A stretch of 64,000 nt of DNA, taken from Bolinopsis microptera (lineage: Eukaryota; Ctenophora; Tentaculata; Lobata; Bolinopsidae). Location: positions 11,657,113 through 11,721,112 of the forward strand of contig NC_087081.1 of the NCBI RefSeq assembly GCF_026151205.1, written 5' to 3'. The notes beneath the pieces are model-generated. The model had not been told where the DNA came from, did no database searches, and saw nothing but the letters and a program-made list of their open reading frames with translations. Shown piece after piece: positions 34,560 through 44,900 of the stretch. The first letter of the stretch is position 1; each line of letters opens with the position of its first letter. Position numbers and translations under genes: made by a program.

Positions 34560-35212
34560 TGCTCAATTTCACACATGTTGAGATATCATACAAATTTTAT
34601 AAGTGACAAAGTTGACCTATTGTTGCCTTCTGTGATTTTGTTTGCTATTATAACAATTCCCAGCACATTCCACATTCATCCTACAAAATGATGCAAGACG
34701 ATATTCGACATTTCTTGTCAGGATGTCATAAACATCCCTCATAACTAATTTCTTAGATGTGTGACGGAATTTACCTGGTGGTACCATTTAACAAATAAAG
34801 TCGCTAAATATGTAAATAATTATAGTCATATGGAACTAGCCTATGAACTGGACATTCTAAAATTTTGTCAAACACGGGGCCATGTAAACTTTGTCACGTT
34901 TTCGGTTTTTGTAGTGTGACAAAGTTTACAACTCACTGCCGGCCGAATTTAATCGATATATCTGATCATCTGATAAAGATATCGTTATATATGTGACAAA
35001 GTTTACAACTCACTGCCGGCCGAATTCAATCGATATATCTGATCATCTGATAAAGATATCGTTATATAGAGAGGATGAGAAGATTATCCTAACAATTTAG
35101 CCATTGAGGGTTTTTATAGTTTAATATAGTGTGACGAATTTTACCTCATCGTGCAATTTAATAAGGCCACTAATATTTACCAATATCCTCAAACTTCAAT
35201 GAACGTGTCCAA
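34560..35212. mobile_element. Truncated inverted copy of the 2.17-kb TIR element
   Basis: Reverse complement of the left part of 31357-31900. It ends at CCTCAAACTTCAATGAACGT (35190-35212) and carries the GTGACAAAGT motif and the CTGCCGGCCGAATT block. A 77-bp unit is tandemly doubled (34916-35070). Confidence 0.75.
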
Positions 35213-35219
35213 ATAGCAA

Positions 35220-35950
35220 ATTCTATTACTTAGCACATTCTAGTTTTGCAGTTTGCACATTAAAATTTGTCGTTAAAATGCTGACACAAAATGGCACAGA
35301 TCCATATATATATATAATAAGATAATAGGCCCACAATGTTATAAAATTAGGATCAATACGTTAATTAACAATTAGTTTACGAAAGATGATTGTCAAGATT
35401 GCCCAACTTCAGAAATATTTTGGCAGAGAAGAAGTAGGTACCAACAATCCTATCATCTTGTAATGTAATGTTTTTGTTAACGCAGCTAGATAACAAATTG
35501 ATTAGGAAAAAAAACTCAAACAGAACTCAAAATAAGATGAAAATGATAATATAAAATTAAATACTCAATAGCTTCCTCGACAATGTTGAATTTCTCCCTG
35601 ATTACATTTGTGTCTCATGTATCACGTGAGCCACCTCAGGGACTCAGAGAGGAGGGGGTTAGAAAAACTTACTATTTGCAGTTCTCCATTCTAGCTGTGT
35701 TTATATCAAGCTTGTATATAAGTAAACATTCACAGAATTACATATCTACAGTATTTCATGAATTCAAAGCTTGTTCGATCGACCATTCAACCGACCGATG
35801 AACAAATATAAGCAAATTTGTTGGGTGCAAGTATAGTATCCATTATCTCCACTAAAAGACTGGCATTTGGTACTAAACAAAACGAATGGACAACAACTGT
35901 GTAACTTGATATCCATGAGTTCCAATGTAAGGGATATACAATTAGTCACT
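35220..35950. other. Intergenic AT-rich spacer
   Basis: No supportable gene; short ORFs only. A CACGTGAGCC site lies near 35620 without further support. Confidence 0.35.
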
Positions 35951-35959
35951 CTCAATAAA

Positions 35960-36106
35960 TCAAGACTTCAAGAATTTAAGGTATCATGTTAACATCATTA
36001 CATTGTACACTCTAAGTCTAAAAGTTGTGAGTCTAACGGTCTACAATTTGAATGTGCACAGAATGTGTATATTGTACGTGGGAAGTGCTTCATGTGTTCG
36101 ATAGAA
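35960..36106. repeat. Dispersed repeat R2 copy B (empty site for T1)
   Basis: Homologous to 8286-8545. GTCTAACGGTCTACAATTTG continues directly into AATGTGCACAGAATGTG, whereas copy A has a T1 element inserted after CAATTTGA. Confidence 0.85.
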
Positions 36107-37018
36107 TAGGGAGGGAGGGAGGGAGGAAAGGAGGGAGGGAGGAAAGGAGGGAGGGAGGGAGGGAGGGAGGGAGGGAGGGAGGAGGAAGGGAAGGAGGGAG
36201 GGAGGGAGGGACGGAGGGACGGAGGGACGGAGGGACGGAGGGACGGAGGGACGGAGGGACGGAGGGACGGAGGGACGGAGGGACGGAGGGACGGAGGGAC
36301 GGAGGGACGGAGGGACGGAGGGACGGAGGGACGGAGGGACGGAGGGACGGAGGGACGGAGGGACGGAGGGACGGAGGGACGGAGGGACGGAGGGACGGAG
36401 GGACGGAGGGACGGAGGGACGGAGGGACGGAGGGACGGAGGGACGGAGGGACGGAGGGACGGAGGGACGGAGGGACGGGGGGACGGGGGGACGGGGGGGA
36501 CGGGGGGACGGAGGGACGGAGGGACGGACGGAGGGACGGAGGGAGGGAGGGAGGGAGGGAGGGAGGGAGGGAGGGAGGGAGGGAGGGAGGGAGGGAGGGA
36601 GGGAGGGAGGGAGGGAGGGAGGGAGGGAGGGAGGGAGGGAGGGAGGGAGGGAGGGAGGGAGGGAGGGAGGGAGGGAGGGAGGGAGGGAGGGAGGGAGGGA
36701 GGGAGGGAGGGAGGGAGGGAGGGAGGGAGGGAGGGAGGGAGGGAGGGAGGGAGGGAGGGAGGGAGGGAGGGAGGGAGGGAGGGAGGGAGGGAGGGAGGGA
36801 GGGAGGGAGGGAGGGAGGGAGGGAGGAGGGAGGGAGGGAGGTAGGGAGGGAGGGAGTGAAGGAGGGTGGTAGGGAGGGAGGGAGGGAGGGAGGGTGGAAG
36901 GGTGGAAGGGAGGGAGGGAGGGAGGGATGGAGGGAGGGAGGGAGGGAGGGAGGGAGGGAGGGAGGGAGGGAGGGAGGGAGGGAGGGAGGGAGGGAGGGAG
37001 GGGAGGGAGGGAGGGGGG
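36107..37018 (+). repeat. GGGA / GGACGGAG minisatellite, ~910 bp
   Basis: Three zones: GGGA units with AAGG variants (36107-36210), a very regular 8-mer GGACGGAG array (about 36211-36540), then pure GGGA (36540-36825). Mixed units with GGTGGAAGG follow, shared with the array at 8586-8720. The G-rich strand is G-quadruplex competent. Long ORFs in all frames are artefacts. Confidence 0.97.
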
Positions 37019-37019
37019 A

Positions 37020-37455
37020 GCAAGTATCTCTTTTGAAAATGAAGTACCAGATAATTTCAAAATAGTCTTTCGAGGATCAAGATCAGTCCGGAAAGCCCTC
37101 TATAAAACCTGTAGAAAGACAAAGTGCTCACAGTCACTGGCCAAGTGGGAATGCCTAAAGAAAAGCTTGGAACAAATCGCTAAGTTTGCAAATCGATGAT
37201 TCATGTCCTCTGTTTGGCTGAATTGTGTCACGTGAAGCTGGAATGCGTCACGTGTGCGATCAGCATGAGCTCGCTGCAATTGCAAAGACACGATCACCTT
37301 TAGTAACACTAACACGCCCAGCCAGTAAGGTTTGCTGGGTGCAGGTTCGGAGCTTGCAGGTCAATAGTTCTCTCTACTCTGGGAGTGATTCGGAATCAGC
37401 GTCCAAAAATGATGGACGACTTAGGCTTTCTGGTTATCGTTTTTTATGAGATCAA
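37020..37455. other. Spacer with a short reading frame
   Basis: A plus-strand frame from 37020 to 37199 is Lys/Arg rich (CRKTKCSQSLAKWECLKKSL) and lacks a recognisable domain or start. Not called as a gene. Confidence 0.3.
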
Positions 37456-37463
37456 TACTTTTG

Positions 37464-37557
37464 TTAACGGGTGATACTCGTAAAATATCTGTTCCATGTA
37501 TCATGACCGTCGACGAGTCCAACTCGGCGCGCATCCTGGTAGGTTGTATACATACAA
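37464..37557 (+). mobile_element. Mini-element family T1, copy 4 (94 bp)
   Basis: Starts TTAACGGGTGATACTC and ends TGTATACATACAA. The perfect 8-bp duplication TACTTTTG lies at 37456-37463 and 37558-37565. Confidence 0.93.
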
Positions 37558-37655
37558 TACTTTTGCACATATATTATAGTGCACGATTTAAAACTTTAAA
37601 AGTAGCTGAAAGTTGACTAAGCTCATGCAATAAACACCGCAGAGGTTAATACTAA

Positions 37656-37785
37656 TTGTATCACGTTGCGACCCCCACAGTCGTTTCACCACGGTCGTTT
37701 CACACGGTCGTTTCACCTTTATCGTTCTGACGATACAGGGGGAGCCGCGCACTTCGTGCGCGGCGGGTCATACAACGTATGACAA
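37656..37785 (-). mobile_element. Mini-element family T2, copy 2 (130 bp)
   Basis: Inverted: TTGTATCACGTTGCGACC at the left and CATACAACGTATGACAA at the right. The GTCGTTTCAC piece is present three times, making it longer than other copies. The flanks AATACTAA and AATACTTC match at 6 of 8 positions, an aged duplication. Confidence 0.8.
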
Positions 37786-37799
37786 AATACTTCACCTAA

Positions 37800-38450
37800 C
37801 CATGTGCTTTCGCGCCACTGCGGGCGCGCTTGTTTCACAAGTCAAGAAAAGAATCATGGGCATTCGGCAGTATAAGGAAACAATGCAGTACAACTAACTG
37901 AGCTTTCTGAAAATTTGATAATATTAATCTCAAATCTTATCCAACGAGAAATTTGTCGAACACAAATTATTCAAAGCGGCTAACAAATGTGAAATGACTT
38001 AAACGACACGCGCGGCGTCGGATATGAGGACAAAAGCGCGGGTAATTTTGGCACCACTGTACAGTGGTATCGAAATCGTTGGGTGGGTTCATGGCTAGAG
38101 CCCTTTTACCGCCGTGAGGCGGGCGCGCGCTACTGCAAGCGCAAGGGCTCTGGATAGAGCAAACAAAATACTAATAGTTTATAAACTTGGCCCAATTTTA
38201 CTACTTTTAATATGAAATATCCCTTATCATGTGATTTATTGGGCAGGAATATCGAGGAGAACAATTAACTTCCTGTATGTAATTCAGTTGGCTGGCAGTC
38301 TTTAACCAGTCTCCAAAATCTGAATAAACATCATACCATGCACACATGCTCCTCGCATGAGTAACATTATTTATTTGTTATGTTGCAACCCTACCAAGCC
38401 ACATTCACAATTCTTCATCGATTAATTTAAATTATATGGTTTTAAAACCA
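37800..38450. other. Spacer with GC-rich patches
   Basis: No gene. Short GC-rich patches (CGCCACTGCGGGCGCGC at about 37812, CGTGAGGCGGGCGCGCGC at about 38113) resemble cores of small mobile elements, but no ends were defined. Confidence 0.35.
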
Positions 38451-38520
38451 ACTATTGACTCAATAATGCGAGAAGCATAATTGAGTGCGCGGCGCGGCAC
38501 AGTAACGCATCGCACCACAA
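38450..38520. mobile_element. T4-like GC-rich fragment
   Basis: ATGCGAGAAGCATAATTGAG, then GTGCGCGGCGCGGCACAG and TAACGCATCGCAC, shared with 38975-39030 and (reversed) 7695-7760. Ends unclear. Confidence 0.5.
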
Positions 38521-38576
38521 GAACAAGGCATCTGATCAATCGCATAATAATTCCAATATACCATTCTATAAAGTTG

Positions 38577-38692
38577 TTGTCATACGTTGTATGACCCGCC
38601 GCGCACGAAGTGCGCGGCTCCCCCTGTATCGTCACAACGATAAAGTCAGAACGACATAGTGAAACGACCGTGGGGGTCGCAACGTGATACAA
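38577..38692 (+). mobile_element. Mini-element family T2, copy 3 (116 bp)
   Basis: Starts TTGTCATACGTTGTATGACC and ends CAACGTGATACAA. Flanks TAAAGTTG (38569-38576) and AAAAGTTG (38693-38700) match at 7 of 8. It contains the hairpin CCGCGCACGAAGTGCGCGG. Confidence 0.88.
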
Positions 38693-38708
38693 AAAAGTTG
38701 CTGGAGAG

Positions 38709-38818
38709 TTGACGGATGTTACTCGTCTAAATTTCTTCGAAGTAGCGCGCGCCGCTTTAGCTTCTCGAAATGTTATGGCAAGTGCTACGAATTAGGCCAG
38801 ACCATTAACAATGGTCAA
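38709..38818 (+). mobile_element. Mini-element family T3, copy 2 (110 bp)
   Basis: Starts TTGACGGATGTTACTCG and ends AACAATGGTCAA. The perfect 8-bp duplication CTGGAGAG lies at 38701-38708 and 38819-38826. Its left duplication abuts the right duplication of the preceding T2 copy with no gap. Confidence 0.92.
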
Positions 38819-38886
38819 CTGGAGAGCAGTTAATTTCAATAATTAATTAATTATCCTTACTACAATAGCGCAAAACATATATTTTA

Positions 38887-39025
38887 TTAACGGGTGATAC
38901 TCGTAAAATATTTAATTGACGATGTCAATTCATCGCAGCTATGCGAGGCACAGTAGCGCATCTCTGTCGTTGCGAAAAGCGTAATTGAGTGCGTGGCGCG
39001 GCACAGTAACGCATCGCGCTACAAG
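38887..39025 (+). mobile_element. Chimeric T1 head plus T4-like element
   Basis: TTAACGGGTGATACTCGTAA (a T1 start) runs into TTGACGATGTCAATTC and a GC-rich T4 body that ends CGCATCGCGCTACAA. It may be a rearranged or nested insertion; no duplication is evident. Confidence 0.5.
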
Positions 39026-39330
39026 TAAAATAGTTGTAGACCCACCTTTGCCTCCTGAGTTCTTGGTTGGATAGAAATTTATGCAAACTTTATCGTTTAT
39101 ACTCCCTTTGTTGTTTGTTTAAAAAAGTAATATTAACTATGACTAGAGTTAGCTTCGTTCAATATATAATAAATATCAATATCAACATCAGATAAAACTA
39201 CCGAATAAATTATTATATAAATATTGATTAATTCGTTCCGATAATCAAAATAAATAAATTTAGATATTTAATATCTAAAAACATTACAACAAATGGTTAA
39301 AAGCGCCCAAAATCGATTTGAGAGATTTTC

Positions 39331-39408
39331 TTGTCATACGTTGTATGACCCGCCGCGCACGAAGTCAAGACTATAGTGAAACGATCGTGGGGTCGCAACG
39401 TGATACAA
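39331..39408 (+). mobile_element. Mini-element family T2, copy 4 (78 bp, internally deleted)
   Basis: Starts TTGTCATACGTTGTATGACC and ends CAACGTGATACAA. The perfect duplication AGATTTTC lies at 39323-39330 and 39409-39416. Half of the hairpin is deleted. Confidence 0.9.
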
Positions 39409-39416
39409 AGATTTTC

Positions 39417-39463
39417 TTGACATACGTTGCATGCCACTTTTCGCGCGCCGTAACATGTATCAA
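39417..39463 (+). mobile_element. 47-bp T2-like derivative sharing a TSD with its neighbour
   Basis: Starts TTGACATACGTTGCATGCC and ends ACATGTATCAA, between AGATTTTC at 39409-39416 and a third AGATTTTC at 39464-39471. The arrangement is TSD-element-TSD-element-TSD. Confidence 0.8.
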
Positions 39464-39569
39464 AGATTTTCTGTCTACAGTACAATCATGATAGTAATGA
39501 TAGTAATAATAAGTGTGTGCCGCTGTAATTAGATTTGATTACTGCAATTTAAAATTGCTTGGAGTCCAA

Positions 39570-40860
39570 GTATCTTTTATGTAAGTCAGCTACCTGTGCT
39601 TGTATTAATATTGCTTTGGTTCTCAATGGACGTTTCTAAGCAGTTGCTTGAAGTTAAAATTTGTTTATGAACAGCATTCCAAAGCTTGGCTGCATTAAAC
39701 AAAAAGGTATTTGATTTATTTAGAAGAATAACCGTTAGACTCGTTGCACGGTTTGAAATGTCGATAGCCTCATAAAGGGAGTATGGGCAGTGGTACTTGA
39801 TAATCTTTTGTATCACGTGGTGGCCCCCACTGTCGCTTTACTATAGTACTGTACACTGTAGAGTTTCGACGATACAGGGGGAGCCGCGCACTCGTGCGCG
39901 GCGGGTCATACAACATATGACAAATAATCTTAGAGAATTCTAAGATGCAGTGATATTTGTACAAGTTTTGACCCGTAAGAATTTTTAATCTATCAAAAAT
40001 GGGTTCTGTATGCTCCTTTTCAAAGTGTTTATGGTCTAATTTTTGCATACCGTATGGTCTAGTACGTACACATGCTCATTGTTTATCTAAATATGAGTCA
40101 AGGTCGCCAAAAAGGATCCTTATACAGTGCTTCTGTGTGATAAATAGACTATCATTGGACCGTTCTTTGAGGACAACACCCAAAACACTTATACCATAAC
40201 TGAGATGTGATTCAAAAAGAGCATTATATATTTTCAAATATACTTCAGAAGGTATCGAGTGCCGAATTCTCCAGATCGCAGTTTTTACAGATGTAGTGCA
40301 TATGGGCAATCCCGTTTAGCTTACTATCTATAACAACACCTAAGAATTTGGTATCCTTGACCTTAGTAATAACCTTAGTCTTACCATTGATGAATGTTGA
40401 TCTAGATTCATCTAGCAGGATAGCAAATGGTCTGGTCCGTGCACAGGTCTCATCATATTCAGAGGCAGGTTTAAAATGTATGTAGCAGCATTTGGACATG
40501 TTGATATGAAGTAGATTACATTTCATGTAAATCGAGACATGTTTAAGTACTAAGTTGGCTTTTTTGTATTTTGCTTCTCTAGATGGTCCTGATATAAAGA
40601 TATTAGTTTCATCAGCATTTAAAAGTACAAATTTCACCTATCCCTAGGACATGTTTATTGCTTGCCAGAGACTTAGTAACGGAGTCTATAGATTTGTGTA
40701 GAGCGTGGGTGGTAGAATGGCCTTTTCTAAATCCAAACTGTGAGTCTGTTAGTACACCTTTAGATGTGAAGAAATTATAGAGGCGTTTATAAATGACCTT
40801 CTCGAAGATCTTTTCAAATAAAGGTAATCGCGATATAAAGCTCTTTATTCTACCCAAACG
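39570..40860 (-). pseudogene. Dead non-LTR (LINE) reverse transcriptase fragment
   Basis: Read leftward, the frame opens with an ISRLPLFEKIFEKVIYKRL block and SQFGFRKGHSTTHAL, typical of jockey/CR1-like RT. It then jumps by internal deletion past the motif A/B region to a degenerate catalytic box (NADETN in place of the usual ADDTN). Later thumb-type blocks (LLHINMSKC, FLGVVIDSKLN, YNALFESHLSYGISVLG) and the C-terminal NAAKLWN lie in shifting frames. The 5' part of ORF2 and the endonuclease are absent. A T2 mini-element (39808-39923) interrupts the tail. Non-functional. Confidence 0.85.
39808..39923 (-). mobile_element. Mini-element family T2, copy 5, inserted in LINE ORF
   Basis: Inverted: TTGTATCACGTGGTGGCC to ACATATGACAA. 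The perfect 8-bp duplication ATAATCTT lies at 39800-39807 and 39924-39931. Dropping the element and one duplication leaves the LINE frame open across the site, which confirms the element boundaries independently. Confidence 0.95.
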
Positions 40861-40884
40861 TTCGAATGTCAGCGCACGCATGAT

Positions 40885-41110
40885 CAATCGTGTTGTTGGG
40901 TGTCCAATCCTTGTTTGGACAACTCAGCCGCGCAGTTTTAACACACAGTTAATTGCAAACGGGTACAAAGCACATCAACGTACTGTTAATCTATATGATC
41001 AGGTTGTCCTAGGTTGTCAAGGACACCCTGCAATTTGAACTATCGACTGCTAGTGCTATCACACTGCGCGGCTGAGACCATACACGTGTGGTGTCCTATT
41101 TCACCAATTT
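40885..41110. mobile_element. Possible inverted-repeat element next to the LINE fragment
   Basis: TTGGGTGTCC near 40896 and GGACACCC near 41022 are inverted, as are CTCAGCCGCGCAG (about 40923) and CTGCGCGGCTGAG (about 41066). The nested inverted pairs suggest a small DNA element; exact ends not fixed. Confidence 0.4.
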
Positions 41111-41458
41111 TTTTAAGTTTCCGTTTTTGTTTGCTGTTGCCTGTGACACATTACATACATAAGGCTCTGTGGGCTGTGTGTAACTGAAATATACGTTAGA
41201 ATATTTTAGTTAATTAATTAACTTTCTGCTGTGGTATTGTATGCAATCATTGGCAAATCCCCAAGCCCCCTGGGCCCTGAGTCCGTCGATTGGAAACCCA
41301 ACACAACTGCCAGCCAGCTCCCACGAGCCGCCTCTGGGAAATACTAAAATGAAATATAGTTGAACTAATTCTTTTTTGTCATAGAAGCATTGCTATGGAA
41401 GAATTGTGTGAAGAATAATAACATTGGTGCTAAATGAAACTGTTACATCACAGCAAAT

Positions 41459-41923
41459 ATGATCCTTATGCTCTTGATATGGTAAGAACCACAACCTAAT
41501 TTAGAGGTTAGGGGCAATTATGAATTTTAAGACTTTAATACAATTCAAATCTATCTGGGAATCTGTACTGACAATGATTTGTTTTTAAAAGTGATCATTT
41601 GCCCAGGGGGACAGAAGCTGCAAACTCTTTTGAAACACCTACAACATTTTCCTTCCTCCAACAACCAATTTCTCAGTCTGTTGAGCATGGCTCATCAGTA
41701 ACGTTCAATTGTACAGCAAAATACGAACAATATTCAGTACGATACCGATGGTATCGGTTATCAGAAGTTCAAATTCCTCCAGATGAAAACAATCATTTGA
41801 ATCAGACCTCTAGTATAATATCGATAGACATTTATAAATCAGATAGCAAGCTTTTGTTTCAATGTAGAGCTGAGTCCGAAGGTCAAGTCATCTATAGTGA
41901 TGTTGCAAAAGTCACAATTGCTT
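41459..41923 (+). CDS. Signal peptide and Ig1 exons
   Basis: A 23-nt coding exon gives MILMLLIW. After splicing (phase 2) it continues GTEAANS and into a complete V/I-type Ig domain in one exon: FNCTAKY (C43), YRWYR (W56) and LLFQCRAE (C94), ending DVAKVTIA. NCT and NQT sequons are present. Confidence 0.8.
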
Positions 41924-44900
41924 GTAAGTGAATAATTTTTAATTTTTATCCTTTGTAGCAGTATTTGATTAGATATTAAACGAACAAGAAAAAAGTGTCT
42001 CTAAGGTTTCATTTGCGATTTAGGGCATGTCAACATCTGCTGTTCTGAAAGAAATCATATAATATAACATTCACACTTCTAAAACAAAGTATATCAATGC
42101 TGACATGTATCAAAACTTGCTCGAAAAGACTTTAAAATTCTTTTGTAGTCAACTTTAATTTCAGATTTTGAATACAAGGGTAATCCCCTGGATAAGTTAT
42201 TGGAGATCAATGAACCTATGATGGCTGTTGCCTCAACACTTTCTTGTAATGAGCAAGTTAGTTCTTGTTATTTTTATACAAACAGTAATTCTTTATAAAC
42301 GAACTAACCCCATCAAGAAGTTTGCTCCAATTCAAGTGAAAAATATCGATTTCTCTAAAAAGCTAATCATTCAGGTGAACCTTGTTACCAGTAACGATCC
42401 TTTCGAGGTTGTTTGGTTCAAGGGTGGACAAAATGTTTCCCAATTCAGAGATGCCAGAATCTGGGTAAGTCATATTATTTGATTTCTAAACTGCTTTCTC
42501 AAAGTATTGTCGAATAAAATAATGACATGTCTCATGAAAACAAAAACAAATTTCAACTGATCTCTTATATGCGTGCACATGTAGATGTCGGCTACAGAAA
42601 CAGAAGTCATCATAAAAGTTGCGGGTACAGAGCTGACACTGATAAGTGTGAAGAGGTATGATCTAGTGTTATACAATTTTCGACTGGCGGAGGATCAGGC
42701 TACTTACTTCTGTAAAGTGGTTCAGGGGACTCGGAGTATTCTGGTAGCTGCTTGGACTGTCCAAGTTAGGCTTGGTATGTGCTATTCCCTTTATTTAGTT
42801 CATCAGAGACTTTTTAAATGAAATTCAAATATCTGGCTGGAATGAGATGTTAAATTTCATGCATTACATTGTAGCAGCTGTTTAGGTATTTTAAACTCAA
42901 ACGTTTACATCAGGTACATTTAGTTATGACTTATTTTATTTCAGAGTTTAATTCACAGGAATACTTCATATCAAAGCCCGTGGCGGGTTACCTCACCGAC
43001 GCCATTGGTCCTAAGGGCACCTTGTCCAATGAGGTTAGACCAAATCAAAAGAGAGGTTGTAGTTGGAGTAATTTCAACCCATAAGAATTTATTCAACTTC
43101 AATTTGAAAACAAGATCACTTGTTAGGATTGTGAACATGCAAACTATCCTTACTATCGAGTATCTGCTAAGTGCTAACTGGAAATGTTTTACACCGATAT
43201 GTCATATGCCACGAAGTTTCACAACTAAATAGCTATGCAAACTCAATTTGCATAATTCTGGCTTGCATTAACACTACTAAAACCTGAATGCCGGTTAACT
43301 GAACTCCTCACATCTTCTCAGGTAAAAGTTGGTTCAAATATAACACTACTTTGTGGTGGAGTAGGGTATTGTTCCAGAGACTTTAACAGGATATCTTACA
43401 CCTGGTACAAGGAGGATATAATCATCGCTAAAGGGCGACAGGTCAGCTATTTGTTTCTACAACAGTTGGTTATAAATACTCAATAGCTTAGTAATTTTAA
43501 TTATTTTCTTCATCATTGATCCCACATCCAGAAAGTTAAAAATTTCCTCGCAGATACAATTTTTTTGTATTCCGTGGCCTGCTCGCCAGGACAGTTCTTA
43601 AGCATTTGAAGCGAGGCCCCAGAAAATTTTTGCGTTTTTGCTTGGCCACATTAAAATCTACAATAACAAAATATCTGAAGCCCTTCAAAATGGTGTGTTA
43701 CAAAATGGCTTTCTCCTACAACAAGTAAAACATGGCCAGCTTGCACCATCTGTCGTAGTTATCACAAATAATTATAATATAATAATATGTTCCTTGCAGA
43801 GTAGAGGCAACCATATCCTGAGAAATGTAGAGTGCATACAACTTAAACTTTCGCACAGGCCACAGACAGGAATTGAAAATATGTTTGCCGCAGGCAAAAA
43901 TTCTTGATGATTTTGCCCACACAGAAGGCCTAGAAGCAATTTGGCAATAGAGATAATTTTCAAAGGCAGTTAAAAAAAAGATTCAAAGAACTGTTAGTTT
44001 TTTCCTCTTTCATTTGTCAACAATTTTGGATTGTTTTTAGAAAATTTTCTCTTCACCAACAAAAAACTTTGTATCCAAATTTTTCAAATCAATATCGTAA
44101 ACTTTTGAAATTTTCTCTTTGGCAAAAAAAAATTTCCTCCGAAATCGAAAATTTCCATACAGATTATCTGCTAGTCTGCTATGGTTTCTGGCTGTGGGTC
44201 ATTGATATTGTCAATTTGTTGTGGATTGATTGGGACCTTTAAAGATAGAGACTTATCATCTTTTTGTCGGTGGATATGTAGTGAATGAATGTATGATGTG
44301 TTAGTTGGTTCCTCCTCTGAGGAAAAAAATCGAGACTTTAAATGGGAGTCTTAATTGTCGGACAACCATAAATTGGTACTCAGTAAAGTGCTTCGTTCCA
44401 GTTCTTTCGTCAGTATTTACTATTTTGTTTATTTATTTGTTTGAGTTAAGGACTAAAGGACACCAATCAAGACACCGGTTTAGACAAAATACCGTTTCCA
44501 TAGCTCTGTTCATTAGAATTTACTGGTGGTAAACACTGCAATTAAAGACCAAGCTGTTCTACATTTTGTCAGAAAAGTGTTACATAACACTTTTCGTGGC
44601 GCAGTTTACATTTAGTGGCGCAGTTCGTTAGTCGACATGCCATACTCGTGATATGCTGCTCAATCACGAGGTTGCGGGTTCGATTCCCGCCTGTACCACT
44701 AGCCATGGGGTGAGCGGCATTGCCGTTCTGCTAAGGGTTCCGATGGACCTATGCAGCCCCCGGTCTACTCAGCCGAATGCTCGAGAAAATGTGTGTGAGG
44801 GTTAAATGAGGAGCTGTACATGATCTATACAGCGGAGCCACGGGCAAAGAAAGTTTGGTATAATACCTTAACCGTCGCTGGCCTTAGTTATCGATCCTTC

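Noticed and set aside
35998-37065. Long PPSLPPS / GGREGGRE / RRDGGTEG ORFs
   Set aside because: Products of the GGGA/GGACGGAG minisatellite; no gene structure around them.
44614-44700. True tRNA gene on the plus strand
   Set aside because: No proper acceptor-stem pairing is evident, and a SINE body and AAGTA tail follow.
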